Shown: positions 10,042-19,866, counted from the stretch's first letter. The stretch: DNA of 64,000 nucleotides from Clostridiales bacterium (GCA_015055965.1 SVHG01000012.1:21794-85793); one strand, 5' to 3'. Numbers and translations: made by a program. The notes: generated from the sequence alone by a model not told the origin.

Positions 10042-10890
10042 CTATCCTCTTACGTACGGCTTTACTACGAGTTTTTGCGATTCTATAATTCCTACACCCC
10101 AAAACTCGCTTTCACAATACACGCAATACTTGCCATCAGGTAAATCGTAAGGATCTCTAATGCCGTTTAATAATCTAGTTGCCTGAAGTTGATTAAGAAC
10201 TAATTTTTGGTAATGTAAGGGGTTATCGCTTGGTATGATTAACTCTTGTGGATTAGGGTTAGCAAGAAAATCATCTAAATGAATGCAATTTTCTAGAGTA
10301 AAAAATCCACTTGCAGTCCTTTCTAGCGCAGTCATAGTAGCAAAAGTCCCTAATGCGTGCGCAATATCACGGCAAATTGAACGAATATAAGTACCACCGC
10401 CACAACAAATTTCAAATTTATAAGCGGGGGCTTCACCGCCGATTATTTTAATATAAAATATTTCAACTTCCTTTGGCGGAAGATCTACCGCGATACCCTT
10501 TCTTGCCAGCTTATAGCTCTTTTTACCGTCTACACACTTAGCAGAAAAAATAGGTGGAATTTGCATTATTTTACCGCAAAGATTAGGTAATACTGCATTT
10601 ATCTCCTCTAATATGGGAATTTTATCGCTTTTAGATAGCAACTCACCTTCCAAGTCTAAAGTATCCGTTTCATATCCGAAGGTAAATTCAGCAATATATG
10701 TTTTTCTTTTATCTAACAAATGATCGAACAATCTCGTTGCCTGCCCTATACCTACCGGTAAAATTCCGCAAGCTAAAGGATCAAGCGTTCCCATGTGCCC
10801 GCACTTATAATCAATTTTCTTTTTTATTTTGTTTAAACAATGAGCAGAACTCATTCCTCTTGGTTTATATATATTTAAAAATCCGTTCAT
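10042..10890 (-). CDS. truB: tRNA pseudouridine(55) synthase TruB
   Basis: 282 residues. The catalytic motif GHMGTLDPLACGILP contains the nucleophilic Asp37; the N-terminus GFLNIYKPRGMSS is the family signature, and a short PUA-like C-terminal segment is present. It makes pseudouridine 55 in the T loop of tRNAs. It sits one base after nrnA and two bases before ribF in the conserved order rbfA-nrnA-truB-ribF. Confidence 0.97.
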   Translation of the reverse strand: MNGFLNIYKPRGMSSAHCLNKIKKKIDYKCGHMGTLDPLACGILPVGIGQATRLFDHLLDKRKTYIAEFTFGYETDTLDLEGELLSKSDKIPILEEINAVLPNLCGKIMQIPPIFSAKCVDGKKSYKLARKGIAVDLPPKEVEIFYIKIIGGEAPAYKFEICCGGGTYIRSICRDIAHALGTFATMTALERTASGFFTLENCIHLDDFLANPNPQELIIPSDNPLHYQKLVLNQLQATRLLNGIRDPYDLPDGKYCVYCESEFWGVGIIESQKLVVKPYVRG

Positions 10891-10891
10891 A

Positions 10892-11851
10892 TCAATAAAT
10901 ATTTATATCCACCGCTCTAACGATTTTTTCTATTACTTCTTCGTATATGCCTAAAATTACGCACCCGCTTGCAAAACGGTGACCACCACCGCCAAATTCA
11001 TCCGCTATTGCGTTTGCGTTAACCCTTTCACGGGTTCTAATGCTAACGCGGTATAAATTTGTTTTCGTTTGTAAAAGAGAAACAGCAACCTCAACACCTG
11101 CTATAGTTAAAGGATAATCAACAAATCCTTCCGTACAATCTTCGGCTAAACCGTACTTTTGCAAATCTTCCATTTTTACAGTAATAATAGCAAGCTTATT
11201 ATCTAAATAAAAGCGCATACGGTTTAAGACTTCTATATAAAGCTTTGAACGTTCTTTGCTTTGCGATTTAAATATTGCATTCGTTAACTTTTGCAAGCTT
11301 GCGCCACAGTTTAGCATATCGGATGCAATGTTTAAAGCTATAGCGTTAGTTGAATTATGCATAAAATTACCGGTATCAGTAAGTATACCAAACAAAATAG
11401 CCTCTGCCATACTTACAGAGAATTCAACGTTCATAAGCTTTAAAAGACTATAAATTATAAGCGTATTTGCAGGTAACGGATCTAAATACAAAAGCGAAGT
11501 AAATCTACTGTTAGATGGATGATGATCTATGCAAAAGCATTTACTGCTTGCCGTATAAATTCCCCAAGCGTGACCTAAAAGATGTTCGCTTGCAACGTCA
11601 ACTGCAATATGCCCTTCACGCGCATTTTTCACCTCTGCGGGCTTTAAAAAAAAGGAAGTATCTAAAACACTCGTTATTTTTTCAGGAAGGTTACCGTCAC
11701 AAACCACGTCGCATTCTATCCCCTTTTGTCTTAAAGCCAAAGTTAACGCAACGGCGCTACCTACCGTATCGCCGTCCGGGCGAACGTGGCAAAAAACGTA
11801 AGCGCTTTTTAAAGCTAAAATTTCATTTGCAATTTCTTTAAGCGTTTTCAT
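10892..11851 (-). CDS. nrnA: DHH-family oligoribonuclease / pAp phosphatase NrnA
   Basis: 319 residues. The DHH domain motifs are HVRPDGDTVGSA near residues 18-29, the AVDVASE motif, and CIDHHPSN; the C-terminal DHHA1 domain has GGGGHRFASG. NrnA degrades nanoRNAs and dephosphorylates pAp in Firmicutes. The start overlaps the rbfA stop region by 14 bases, the usual context in the nusA-infB superoperon. Confidence 0.94.
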   Translation of the reverse strand: MKTLKEIANEILALKSAYVFCHVRPDGDTVGSAVALTLALRQKGIECDVVCDGNLPEKITSVLDTSFFLKPAEVKNAREGHIAVDVASEHLLGHAWGIYTASSKCFCIDHHPSNSRFTSLLYLDPLPANTLIIYSLLKLMNVEFSVSMAEAILFGILTDTGNFMHNSTNAIALNIASDMLNCGASLQKLTNAIFKSQSKERSKLYIEVLNRMRFYLDNKLAIITVKMEDLQKYGLAEDCTEGFVDYPLTIAGVEVAVSLLQTKTNLYRVSIRTRERVNANAIADEFGGGGHRFASGCVILGIYEEVIEKIVRAVDINIY

Positions 11852-12209
11852 CCCCGTTACCGTTTTTGTGTATTTGATTTAAAATCTTATCTATTTTTTC
11901 GCCGTATTCCGCCCTGTTATCTAATAAAAAGGTGAATTCGGGAACAGTTCTTATATGCATACGCGCAGAAATTTCACGGCGCACAAAGCCAGCTGCAGCC
12001 TTAATAGCCTCAAAGGTAGCAGCCTTTCTTTCTTCATTCATAGAAAATATGCTTAAATAAACCTTTGCCTGCTTCAAATCTGCAGTTGTGTGAACTGAAG
12101 TTATAGAAAACATTTCAGTAAGTCTAACGTCTTTAACCTTCGTGGTTAAAATTTCGTATATTTCTCTTTGAAACTCACTGTTTAATCTTTTTTCTCTTTT
12201 TTCTTTCAT
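11838..12209 (-). CDS. rbfA: 30S ribosome-binding factor RbfA
   Basis: 123 residues from the ATG at 12209, preceded by GGAG eight bases upstream; a TTG six codons earlier in frame would place the ribosome site inside the gene. The N-terminus (KREKRLNSEFQREIYEIL) and the KH-like core match RbfA, a cold-shock assembly factor of the 30S subunit. It is separated from infB by a hairpin terminator, so its expression may be partly independent of the nusA operon. Confidence 0.95.
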   Translation of the reverse strand: MKEKREKRLNSEFQREIYEILTTKVKDVRLTEMFSITSVHTTADLKQAKVYLSIFSMNEERKAATFEAIKAAAGFVRREISARMHIRTVPEFTFLLDNRAEYGEKIDKILNQIHKNGNGDENA

Positions 12210-12246
12210 TTTTATATCTCCATTCAATTAAAAAAGGCATCTTTTT

Positions 12247-12280
12247 AAAAAAAAGGCAAAACGATTTTTGCCTTTTTTTC
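12247..12280 (-). terminator. Hairpin between infB and rbfA
   Basis: Read on the minus strand, a GGCAAAAA/TTTTGCC stem with a CG-containing loop, flanked by A and T tracts, lies 10 bases after the infB stop. It should end or attenuate transcription before rbfA. Confidence 0.78.
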
Positions 12281-12287
12281 GTTATTA

Positions 12288-14942
12288 CTATTTTCTTTCT
12301 TCAATTATATAGCTTTCAATAAAGTCGCCGATTTTAATATCGTTAAAGCCTTCAATTGAAATACCGCACTCATAACCTTGGTTAACTTCCTTAACCTCGT
12401 CTTTAAAGCGCTTTAATTGCTTAACGTTACCTTCACAAATCATGACGTCGTTACGGTAAATACGTAATTTTGCATTACGAACGATCTTACCGTCGGTTAC
12501 GTAACAGCCTGCAACGGTACCAACACCTGAAATCTTAAAGGTATCACGAACCTCTGCCTTTCCGGTATAAACTTCGGTATATTTGGGAGCAAGCATACCG
12601 CTCATAGCTTTCTTAACGTCGTCTATAGCGTCGTAAATTACGCGATAAAGCTTAACGTCAATGTGTGAACGCTCTGCTTGAACCTTTGCCTTTGAGTCAG
12701 GACGAACGTTAAAGCCGATTATAATAGCGTTTGAAGATTCCGCTAAGGTAACGTCCGTTTCGTTAATAGCGCCAACGGCAGCGTGAAGAACGTTAACCTT
12801 TACTTCGTCGTTAGAAAGCTCCGTTAAAGACTGCTTAACTGCTTCTGCAGAGCCTTGAACGTCCGCCTTAACGATAAGATTTAGATTCTTTAATTCACCG
12901 TCTGAAATCTTAGAGAATAGATCGTCTAAGGTAACCTTTTGTTGACGGCGAATCATATCTTCTCTTTCTCTGTTCTTTCTTTCTTGAGCAACTGATTTAG
13001 AAAGCTTTTCTTCATCAACTGCAAAAATAGAATCGCCTGCGTTGGGAACTTCTTCAAGACCTAAAACAGAAACTGCGGTAGAAGGACCTGCCTCCTTAAC
13101 CATATTACCCTTTTCGTTAATCATTGCTCTAATACGGCCAACAACCGTACCGGCAACTACGTTATCACCAGTTTTTAAAGTACCGTTTTGAACTAATACT
13201 GTTGCTAAAGGTCCTTTACCCTTATCTAGCTTAGCTTCAATAACCGTTCCGCGAGCCTTGCGGTTGGGGTTTGCCTTTAGCTCTGCCATTTCTGCAACTA
13301 AAAGAACAGATTCAAGAAGCTTATCTATACCTAAGCCAGTTTTAGCAGAAACGGGAACCATAATAATATCGCCACCCCATTCTTCAACTAAAACCTCCTG
13401 TTCTGAAAGCTGTTGACGAACTCTATCAAGATCAACGTGTTGTTTATCAATTTTGTTTGCAGCAATAATAATAGTAACGTTTGCAGCCTTAGCGTGGTTA
13501 ATAGCTTCTATAGTTTGAGGCATTATACCGTCGTCTGCAGCAACTACGATAATTGCTATATCGGTAACCTGAGCACCGCGCGCACGCATTGCCGTAAATG
13601 CAGCGTGGCCGGGAGTATCAATAAAGGTAATTTTGTTACCGTGTAGGTCAACGGTATACGCGCCGATATGTTGAGTAATACCGCCCGCTTCTCCGTCAGC
13701 TACGTTTGCGCTTCTAATTCTATCTAATAATGAAGTTTTACCGTGGTCAACGTGGCCCATAACGGTAACGATGGGAGGACGCTTAACAAGATTTTGCTCG
13801 TCATCCTTTTCCATAAAGACTTCATTCATTAGATCTTCAGCACTCTTTTCCATCTTTTGCTCTACTTCAATACCTAAATCAGCTGCAATATAAGCTGCGG
13901 TATCAAAGTCAAGTGAATCGTTTATGGTCTTAGAAATACCTTCTTTAAATAAGCGTTTGGTAATTTCTACTGCAGAAATACCAAATTTTTCAGAAAGCTC
14001 TTTAATGGGGGTTAACTCTTTGGTAATAACCGCCTTTTCTATCTTAATATAATTAGTTTGTTCTTCTTTTTTCTGTTTGGGCTTACGAACCTTTCTGTAG
14101 CCGGTCTTATTCTCATCAAAATCCTCTACGGTAAGAGCCTTGATTAAAGACTTTTTGCTTACAGTATGCTTTTCTTCGTAGCTTCTTTCTGCCTTTTTCT
14201 TTGCAGGCTTACTGTTATCCTTTGGAGGAACAAAGGCTATTTCCTGCGCGTGTTTAGGCATAGGACGACCACTGGGGAAAGAAGAAGGTGCGCCGGTCTT
14301 ATTGAAAGGCGCTTTAGATCCAACGTTCTTATCACCGGGTTGACGGGGACGTTGATTATTTTTATCGAATTGAGGCTTTTCACCCTTTTCCTTTTGAGCG
14401 CGACGCTCTTCACGTTGCTTTTGCTCTGTTTTAGGATCAGCCTTTTTAACGATAAAGCTTAATATGGATTTCTTAGGAGGCTCTGCGGGCGCTTCAGGCG
14501 CAACAGGCTCTTGCTTAACCTCTACGGGTTGAGGTTCTTTTTCCACAACGGGTTCAACCTTTTCTACCTTTTCCGTTTTTTCTTCAACAACTACTGGATT
14601 AGCATCTTCCTCTACGGGAGCTTCTACAACCGGAGCTGCAGGCTTTTTAGCCTTTTTAGCGGTAGATTCTTTCTTTGCGGTTTCTTTAACTTCAACCTTT
14701 ACGTTTTTAGAATCCGTATTAGTTACAGGCTCAACCTCCGTTACTACCGATGCTTCAACAACGGCAACCTCCTCCGCTGCTTTACGGCGGAGTTCAGTTT
14801 CTTTTTCGCCAAGTAGTTTAGAAATAGAATTTACCCTGCTTTGAGTTTGTTTTGCAGTAGAAAGTAAATTTTTAACCTTTTCTTCCTTGATTCTTTGACG
14901 TAATATTTTGATGTTTTTAGTGTTATCTTGTCTTTCTTCCAT
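12288..14942 (-). CDS. infB: Translation initiation factor IF-2
   Basis: 884 residues. The first 300 form a low-complexity charged extension rich in Lys, Glu, Val and Pro. An IF2_N-type helical segment ([20 protein letters not shown]) follows at about 311-330. The G domain begins with GHVDHGKT at 396-403, then DTPGH, NKID and a SAK motif, followed by domains II to IV. IF-2 is the GTPase that places fMet-tRNA on the 30S subunit and promotes subunit joining. It is the last gene of the rimP-nusA-rnpM-ylxQ-infB run before the terminator at 12247-12280. Confidence 0.98.
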   Translation of the reverse strand: MEERQDNTKNIKILRQRIKEEKVKNLLSTAKQTQSRVNSISKLLGEKETELRRKAAEEVAVVEASVVTEVEPVTNTDSKNVKVEVKETAKKESTAKKAKKPAAPVVEAPVEEDANPVVVEEKTEKVEKVEPVVEKEPQPVEVKQEPVAPEAPAEPPKKSILSFIVKKADPKTEQKQREERRAQKEKGEKPQFDKNNQRPRQPGDKNVGSKAPFNKTGAPSSFPSGRPMPKHAQEIAFVPPKDNSKPAKKKAERSYEEKHTVSKKSLIKALTVEDFDENKTGYRKVRKPKQKKEEQTNYIKIEKAVITKELTPIKELSEKFGISAVEITKRLFKEGISKTINDSLDFDTAAYIAADLGIEVEQKMEKSAEDLMNEVFMEKDDEQNLVKRPPIVTVMGHVDHGKTSLLDRIRSANVADGEAGGITQHIGAYTVDLHGNKITFIDTPGHAAFTAMRARGAQVTDIAIIVVAADDGIMPQTIEAINHAKAANVTIIIAANKIDKQHVDLDRVRQQLSEQEVLVEEWGGDIIMVPVSAKTGLGIDKLLESVLLVAEMAELKANPNRKARGTVIEAKLDKGKGPLATVLVQNGTLKTGDNVVAGTVVGRIRAMINEKGNMVKEAGPSTAVSVLGLEEVPNAGDSIFAVDEEKLSKSVAQERKNREREDMIRRQQKVTLDDLFSKISDGELKNLNLIVKADVQGSAEAVKQSLTELSNDEVKVNVLHAAVGAINETDVTLAESSNAIIIGFNVRPDSKAKVQAERSHIDVKLYRVIYDAIDDVKKAMSGMLAPKYTEVYTGKAEVRDTFKISGVGTVAGCYVTDGKIVRNAKLRIYRNDVMICEGNVKQLKRFKDEVKEVNQGYECGISIEGFNDIKIGDFIESYIIEERK

Positions 14943-14943
14943 A

Positions 14944-15270
14944 TTAAAGCCCGTTTCCTCCCGAACTGATAGAAAAATTTTCGTTTTGATTTTCTATGAT
15001 AGCTTTTGCCAGATTAGCATCCGTAATAGCAATCATTTTGCAATTAGTTTTTAAAACCACATCCTCTAACAAGGGTTTACTTATCATTAAAGGACAATTA
15101 AATTTTCGCGCATAAGATTCTGCGATTTTTTTCGTTCCATCTGATGCCGAATCACACGTTATAATTAAAAACGCCTTTTTTATAGTGGCTATAGAGTTTG
15201 TTCCCATCGTTACAGAACGGGATTTTATTGAAAAACCAATAAAGGTTTCAACCTTGCTTCTATTCGTCAA
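14944..15270 (-). CDS. ylxQ: L7Ae-family RNA-binding protein YlxQ
   Basis: 108 residues, with the L7Ae/L30e fold pattern: an alpha/beta core with IKKAFLIITCDSASDGTKK, then PLMISKPLLEDV and CKMIAITDANLAKAI. It sits between rnpM and infB where Firmicutes carry ylxQ, a probable kink-turn-binding ribosomal protein. The start is a TTG at 15270 overlapping the rnpM stop; GAGGAGAG five bases upstream supports it. The N-terminus up to the first Met at residue 22 contains KVETFIGFSIKSRSV, which belongs to the fold, so the early start is needed. Confidence 0.88.
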   Translation of the reverse strand: MTNRSKVETFIGFSIKSRSVTMGTNSIATIKKAFLIITCDSASDGTKKIAESYARKFNCPLMISKPLLEDVVLKTNCKMIAITDANLAKAIIENQNENFSISSGGNGL

Positions 15271-15538
15271 TTAAACTCTCCTCTACCGCTTTATATACTT
15301 CATCTGATATTGCGGTTTTAAAAGCCCTATTTAACAGTTTATTCTTAATAAGCTTTTTTAAGCATTCCTTATTCGTGCAAATATATGCGCCACGGCCGTT
15401 CATTTTGCCGGTTTTATCAACCACGTATAAGCCTTCGGGCGTTCTTACGATACGTATAAGCTGATGCTTTTTAAATTCTTCACGGCAAGCAATACAGGTT
15501 CTTGTTTCCTTTTTGCTTTCCACAATATTAGTCTTCAT
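15260..15538 (-). CDS. rnpM: RNase P modulator RnpM (YlxR family)
   Basis: 92 residues from the ATG at 15538, which overlaps the last 11 bases of nusA; a GTG five codons earlier is also possible. The family signature TCIACREEF, then a basic strand and GRGAYIC, are present. YlxR proteins bind RNA, and the Bacillus subtilis member has been described as a modulator of RNase P. The RNase P RNA gene itself lies in this window at about 28.1 kb. Confidence 0.9.
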   Translation of the reverse strand: MKTNIVESKKETRTCIACREEFKKHQLIRIVRTPEGLYVVDKTGKMNGRGAYICTNKECLKKLIKNKLLNRAFKTAISDEVYKAVEESLIDE

Positions 15539-16616
15539 CACCGAAGTCTGCACTTTCAGGTACGTAACCCATTTCTACGCGAGCCTTGCTTTCGCTCTTA
15601 ACGTCTACCTTCCAACCGGTAAGTCTTGCTGCAAGTCTTGCATTTTGACCGTCTTTACCAATAGCTAAAGAAAGCTTATCGTCAGGAACAACAACCTTTG
15701 CTACCTTTTCGCCTTCTATAGCGGTTACCATAAGAACCTTTGCAGGGGAAAGAGCCTTAGCAATAAATTCTAAAGGATCTTCGCTCCATAAAATAATATC
15801 TATCTTTTCACCGTGAAGCTCGTTAACGATAGCGTTTACTCTGCAACCCTTTTGACCTACGCATGCGCCAACGGCGTCTAGGTTAGGATCGTGACTGTAG
15901 ATTGCAATTTTAGTTCTTGCGCCCGGCTCTCTTGCAATAGCCTTAATTTCAATAAGACCTTGCTTAATTTCAGGTACTTCGTTTTCAAAAAGCTTTTTAA
16001 CTAACCCGGGTGAAGTACGAGATACTAAAATTTGAGCGTTTCTTCCGTCATTTCTAACCTTCTTAACGTAAACCTTAATTATGTCGTTAACGTTATAGGT
16101 TTCCGTGGGAACTTGGTCTTGTGGAAGAAGTAAGCCTTCTACCTGACCACCGCCGATTTCTACGAAAACGGTTCTGTTTTCTACGCTTCTAATAATGCAG
16201 TTTTGAATTTCATTTTCTTTATCTTCAAATTCTGCAATAGTATTATCTCTTTCTGCTTCACGAAGCTTTTGCATTACAACCTGTCTTGCGGTTTGAGCTG
16301 CAATTCTACCAAATTGCTTAGGTATGAATTCTTGTTCGTAAGTATCGCCAAGCTTATAGGATTTTTTATGTTTTTTAGCTTCTTCTAAGGTAATTTCGTT
16401 ATCGGGATCAACAACCTCTGAAACGATAGTCTTAACGCTTAAGAATTTAACTGCATACTTATCGGGGTTCATTTTTAAACGAACTGTACCTTGAACGTTA
16501 AACTGACGCTTATAAGCAAGAGCTAACGCATTTTCTAAGGTATTGATAAGCATTTGCATATCCATTCCCTTCTCTTCTACCAAAGCTTCAAGAGCTAAAA
16601 AGAATTCCTTATTCAT
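15528..16616 (-). CDS. nusA: Transcription termination/antitermination factor NusA
   Basis: 362 residues from the ATG at 16616, chosen because GGAGG lies 11 bases upstream; the open frame extends 11 codons further without a ribosome site. Domains in order: N-terminal RNA-polymerase-binding region (NKEFFLALEALVEEKG), S1 domain around 130-200, and two KH domains with the GQKGCRV and GKDGQNARL motifs. As in other Gram-positive bacteria there are no C-terminal acidic repeats. It is co-transcribed with rimP, and the leader in front of rimP carries a terminator hairpin. Confidence 0.97.
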   Translation of the reverse strand: MNKEFFLALEALVEEKGMDMQMLINTLENALALAYKRQFNVQGTVRLKMNPDKYAVKFLSVKTIVSEVVDPDNEITLEEAKKHKKSYKLGDTYEQEFIPKQFGRIAAQTARQVVMQKLREAERDNTIAEFEDKENEIQNCIIRSVENRTVFVEIGGGQVEGLLLPQDQVPTETYNVNDIIKVYVKKVRNDGRNAQILVSRTSPGLVKKLFENEVPEIKQGLIEIKAIAREPGARTKIAIYSHDPNLDAVGACVGQKGCRVNAIVNELHGEKIDIILWSEDPLEFIAKALSPAKVLMVTAIEGEKVAKVVVPDDKLSLAIGKDGQNARLAARLTGWKVDVKSESKARVEMGYVPESADFGDED

Positions 16617-16660
16617 CTTATATTTTCCTCCAGCGGAGTCATTCCGCAAATATTAACTTT

Positions 16661-17122
16661 TTAATCAAACGTAATTGCAATATTAACCTTTGCAATAGAG
16701 CTTAAAGAGAACTTTTTTTCTGCGCCGTCTATTTCAACCGTTATATTATTGCCGTCGTAATCAGTAAGCAAACCTTCAAAAAGCTTTTTACCCTTTTCCG
16801 GCGCGTAAAGCTTAATTTCTACCATTTGACCTAACGCACGGTCAAAATCGCGCTGAGTTTTAAGCGGTCTATCTAGCCCGGGGCTTGATACGTTTAAGGT
16901 ATAAGCAGCGCCTAAAGTGAAATCAAATTCATCTAAGGGCTCGTCTATAGCGCGGTGATATTTTTCACAAGTATCTAAATCCACGCCGTCTTCCGTATCT
17001 ATAAACACGGTAAGAGAGGGATTTTTGCTCATTTTGAACTCAACGTCAACGAGCTCTATTCCCATTTCTGTAGCAATGCCTTCAAGAAGGACTCTTAACT
17101 CGGCAATATTCTTAGTTTTCAT
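16661..17122 (-). CDS. rimP: Ribosome maturation factor RimP
   Basis: 153 residues from the ATG at 17122, preceded by GGGG at suitable distance; the frame runs upstream through the leader hairpin and should not be used. RimP signatures include ELVDVEF in the N-terminal domain, LNVSSPGLDRPL in the middle, and a C-terminal SH3-like barrel. It assists 30S maturation. It is first in the nusA operon, with promoter and hairpin directly upstream. Confidence 0.95.
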   Translation of the reverse strand: MKTKNIAELRVLLEGIATEMGIELVDVEFKMSKNPSLTVFIDTEDGVDLDTCEKYHRAIDEPLDEFDFTLGAAYTLNVSSPGLDRPLKTQRDFDRALGQMVEIKLYAPEKGKKLFEGLLTDYDGNNITVEIDGAEKKFSLSSIAKVNIAITFD

Positions 17123-17134
17123 AAATACCCCATA

Positions 17135-17169
17135 GAATAAAAATTTGAGAGCGGACAACCACTCTCAAA
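17135..17169 (-). terminator. Terminator-like hairpin in the rimP-nusA leader
   Basis: On the minus strand TTTGAGAG and CTCTCAAA form an eight-pair stem with a ten-base loop, followed at once by TTTTT. It lies between the promoter at 17196-17224 and the rimP ribosome site, so it can only act as an attenuator of the operon behind it or stop read-through from upstream. Confidence 0.75.
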
Positions 17170-17195
17170 CTACGTTTGATATATTGAGCATCTAT

Positions 17196-17224
17196 ATAAT
17201 AGCATATTGAAATATTTTTTGCAA
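17196..17224 (-). promoter_or_regulatory. Sigma-A promoter of the rimP-nusA operon
   Basis: On the minus strand TTGCAA (17224-17219), a 17-base spacer and TATTAT (17201-17196). The predicted start near 17189 gives a leader of about 67 bases that contains the attenuator-like hairpin. Confidence 0.75.
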
Positions 17225-17279
17225 GCGTTTTTTATAAAAAAAACGGTATTTTAGCTAAATTAATCCTATTATTATGCCG

Positions 17280-18812
17280 TTACACGTCAAATTCAGGCAT
17301 TCCGCCCTTTAATTTTATCATTTCTATAAACGCCTGCGCGGTTGCGTAAGCGTCATTATAAGCTCTGTGATGAACTAATTCAATACCAAAATAGTCACAA
17401 ATATTATTAAGCTTATGGTGACCTAGGTTGGGAAGTAAATCCCTTGCCATACTTAAAGTGTCTATTCCCCTGTTAGAATATAGGTAGTTTAAGGGCTTAG
17501 ACATATTCTTTAAAAACGCATAGTCAAAGGAAAGATTGTGCGCAATTATAACGCTACCGTAGCAAAACTTGTATAAATCGCCAGCTACCTCTTCAAACTT
17601 AGGCGCGTCTGCAACCATTTCGTCAGTTATTCCAGTAAGCTCAACTACGATATCGGGAATTTTACGGTCTGGATTTACCATAGTCGCAAACTTTTCTATT
17701 ATTTTACCGTCAACTATCTTTACTGCACCAATTTCCGTTATTTTATCTTCTTGAGGCATAGTGCCGGTGGTTTCAAAATCTAAAACGACGAAGCTTTTAC
17801 CCTTTAAGCATTCAGGCGTGGTATCCACCAAAGAAAACATATCCGTTTGTAGAACCGTTTGCATTGGTTCAGGCTTAACCACAAGATATGATTCGGGTGG
17901 CTTTCTTGATTCCTTTTCTTGGTATACGAAATCCTTTGGAAGCTCGCAATAGTTTAAGCTTTTAATTGTAAATCTACGATAGCCTTCGGGGGTAACTTCC
18001 GCATTCCCTACTACTACGACCTCGCTACCCTCTTGTATTTTTTGCATCTTCTTAAGAATTTCCTTAGTAGAAAAGACCGTACCGGACATTCTACCCGTTC
18101 CATCGTTAAAATCAATTATAAAAAATGGCTTGCCGTTTTTGGTTTCCCTTTCTCTTATACCGATAATTTTACCGGCAATAGCAAGCTCGCCCGTTCTTTC
18201 TAAAGCGTCCGCAATATACATTACCTCGTTCGTATCGTTATTATCAAACAAGCGAGTAACCGCATCAACCTTAAAGTAACGCGCAGGAATTTGCTCTATA
18301 CGCGTGTAATCCACCTTTTCTTCCCTTAAAATATCGGTGGAATCTTCATCCTTTCTGGGTTTAAACTGATAGGTGAATTTTTCGCAAAAGCAAGTATGTA
18401 AAAATTCGTTAAGCTCTGTAAAAAAGTTTGACGCTTCTAAGTGAGAGCAAACCTCTTCTTCAAAGCATAAAATAATTTTTACCGTGCCGTTTTCTTCGTT
18501 TACGGTGGATATATCAGAGCATTTTACCCTATCCTTTAAAACCTTAAACTTATCCGCAATAAATTCTACTATTTTTTTAGAGAGCAAATCGCAGTCACAA
18601 ACGACCTTTTTTAATTGTAAGCTTAAAGATACGAATGGCAAGCTTTCTTGAATAACCTTAGAAATAGCCTGCTCGTCTTCCCTATCAAAATGAACGCACA
18701 AAAGAAGAGTAACTTCTAAAAGCTTACTCTTCCTGTGATAAATTGCATTTTCTATTTTTATGCCTTCATATTTTGGGTTGGCATTTTTAATTTCGTTTAA
18801 AATTTTACTCAT
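17280..18812 (-). CDS. PolC-derived DEDDh 3'-5' exonuclease without polymerase
   Basis: 510 residues at the position polC holds in Firmicutes (ispG upstream, rimP downstream). Residues 1-170 are a diverged PolC-type N-terminal region, 209-290 an OB fold (AIAGKIIGIRERETKNGKPF, then GTVFSTKE), 291-338 a linker, and 339-500 a complete proofreading exonuclease with Asp345, Glu347, Asp430, His482 and Asp487 intact. True PolC has about 1,450 residues, with the exonuclease inserted in a PHP domain followed by the polymerase. Here neither PHP half nor polymerase exists, and the stop is followed by a different promoter. It probably acts as a free 3'-5' exonuclease; another replicative polymerase must be encoded elsewhere. 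Confidence 0.85.
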   Translation of the reverse strand: MSKILNEIKNANPKYEGIKIENAIYHRKSKLLEVTLLLCVHFDREDEQAISKVIQESLPFVSLSLQLKKVVCDCDLLSKKIVEFIADKFKVLKDRVKCSDISTVNEENGTVKIILCFEEEVCSHLEASNFFTELNEFLHTCFCEKFTYQFKPRKDEDSTDILREEKVDYTRIEQIPARYFKVDAVTRLFDNNDTNEVMYIADALERTGELAIAGKIIGIRERETKNGKPFFIIDFNDGTGRMSGTVFSTKEILKKMQKIQEGSEVVVVGNAEVTPEGYRRFTIKSLNYCELPKDFVYQEKESRKPPESYLVVKPEPMQTVLQTDMFSLVDTTPECLKGKSFVVLDFETTGTMPQEDKITEIGAVKIVDGKIIEKFATMVNPDRKIPDIVVELTGITDEMVADAPKFEEVAGDLYKFCYGSVIIAHNLSFDYAFLKNMSKPLNYLYSNRGIDTLSMARDLLPNLGHHKLNNICDYFGIELVHHRAYNDAYATAQAFIEMIKLKGGMPEFDV

Positions 18813-18819
18813 ACAACCA

Positions 18820-19857
18820 TTAAATTAACTTATTAATTTCTTCTAAAAATACTTTTTCTGCATCTGCAACGGAAGTATTTAGATATACTTCGCCCTTTTT
18901 AAATATTACGCAGTTTTTTCCGTTTCCGGCAATACCAATATCGCAATCCTTTGCCTCGCCCGGGCCGTTAACGACACAACCCATAACGGCTATTTTTAAG
19001 GGTTTTTTAATAGATGCAGTCATCATTTCTACTCTGTTTGCTAAAGAAATACTATCGTATTCCGTTCTTCCGCAAGTGGGGCAAGATATAATTTCTACCC
19101 CTTCCTTTCCTAAGCCCAAAGCGCGCAAGAGCTTTACACCCGCTAAAACCTCTTCTTCAGGCTTATCCGTTAAAGAAAAACGAATAGTATCGCCAACGCC
19201 GTTTAAAAGCAACGCGCCAATACCTGCGCTACCCTTTATAAGCCCGCTTTTTAAAGTACCTGCTTCAGTTACGCCCAAATGCAAAGGATACTGCGTTTTT
19301 TGGCTTAAATATTGATAGGTTTTCACAGTTAAAGGAACGGATGACGCCTTCGCAGATATAACTATGTTATTAAAACCGTATTTTTCTAAAATAGCAACCT
19401 TTTCTAACGCGCTTTCTGCAAGAGCAATTTCACTTCTGCCGTACTTTTGCTCAAACTTCTTTTCTATACTACCGCTATTAGAGCCAACTCTACAGGCAAC
19501 CCCGTGGGCCTTTAACGCATCTGCAACCATTTTTATTCTGCTTTCATCCCCAATATTGCCGGGATTAATGCGAATTTTATCCACACCGCGCTCAATTGCG
19601 CCTATTGCCAACCTATAATCAAAGTGGATATCTGCAACTAAAGGAATAGATATTGCATTTTTAATATCTTTTATAGCTTGCAAATCCTCTTCGTCTTTAA
19701 CGGCAACGCGAATTATATCGCAACTTAATTCCTGCAAGGAAAGAATTTGCGATATAACTGCTTCTTTATTGGCGGTTTTTACATTAGTCATAGACTGAAG
19801 GGCAATTGCATTACCGCCACCTATTAATTTGTTGCCTATTTTTACTGTTTTCGTCAT
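18820..19857 (-). CDS. ispG: 4-hydroxy-3-methylbut-2-enyl diphosphate synthase IspG
   Basis: 345 residues, the short bacterial form of IspG/GcpE. The TIM-barrel N-terminus (ALQSMTNVKT, then RVAVKDEED and DIHFDYRLA) and the C-terminal 4Fe-4S domain with SCPTCGR and GCVVNGPGE are complete. It reduces methylerythritol cyclodiphosphate in the MEP isoprenoid pathway. It lies seven bases before the polC-derived gene, conserving the ispG-polC neighbourhood although polC itself is reduced. Confidence 0.97.
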   Translation of the reverse strand: MTKTVKIGNKLIGGGNAIALQSMTNVKTANKEAVISQILSLQELSCDIIRVAVKDEEDLQAIKDIKNAISIPLVADIHFDYRLAIGAIERGVDKIRINPGNIGDESRIKMVADALKAHGVACRVGSNSGSIEKKFEQKYGRSEIALAESALEKVAILEKYGFNNIVISAKASSVPLTVKTYQYLSQKTQYPLHLGVTEAGTLKSGLIKGSAGIGALLLNGVGDTIRFSLTDKPEEEVLAGVKLLRALGLGKEGVEIISCPTCGRTEYDSISLANRVEMMTASIKKPLKIAVMGCVVNGPGEAKDCDIGIAGNGKNCVIFKKGEVYLNTSVADAEKVFLEEINKLI

Positions 19858-19866
19858 ATTAAGCGA

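Noticed and set aside
17159..17279. A frameshifted remainder of polC between the exonuclease gene and rimP
   Set aside because: Only 120 bases, filled by a promoter and A/T-rich leader; no PHP or polymerase-like coding sequence in any frame.
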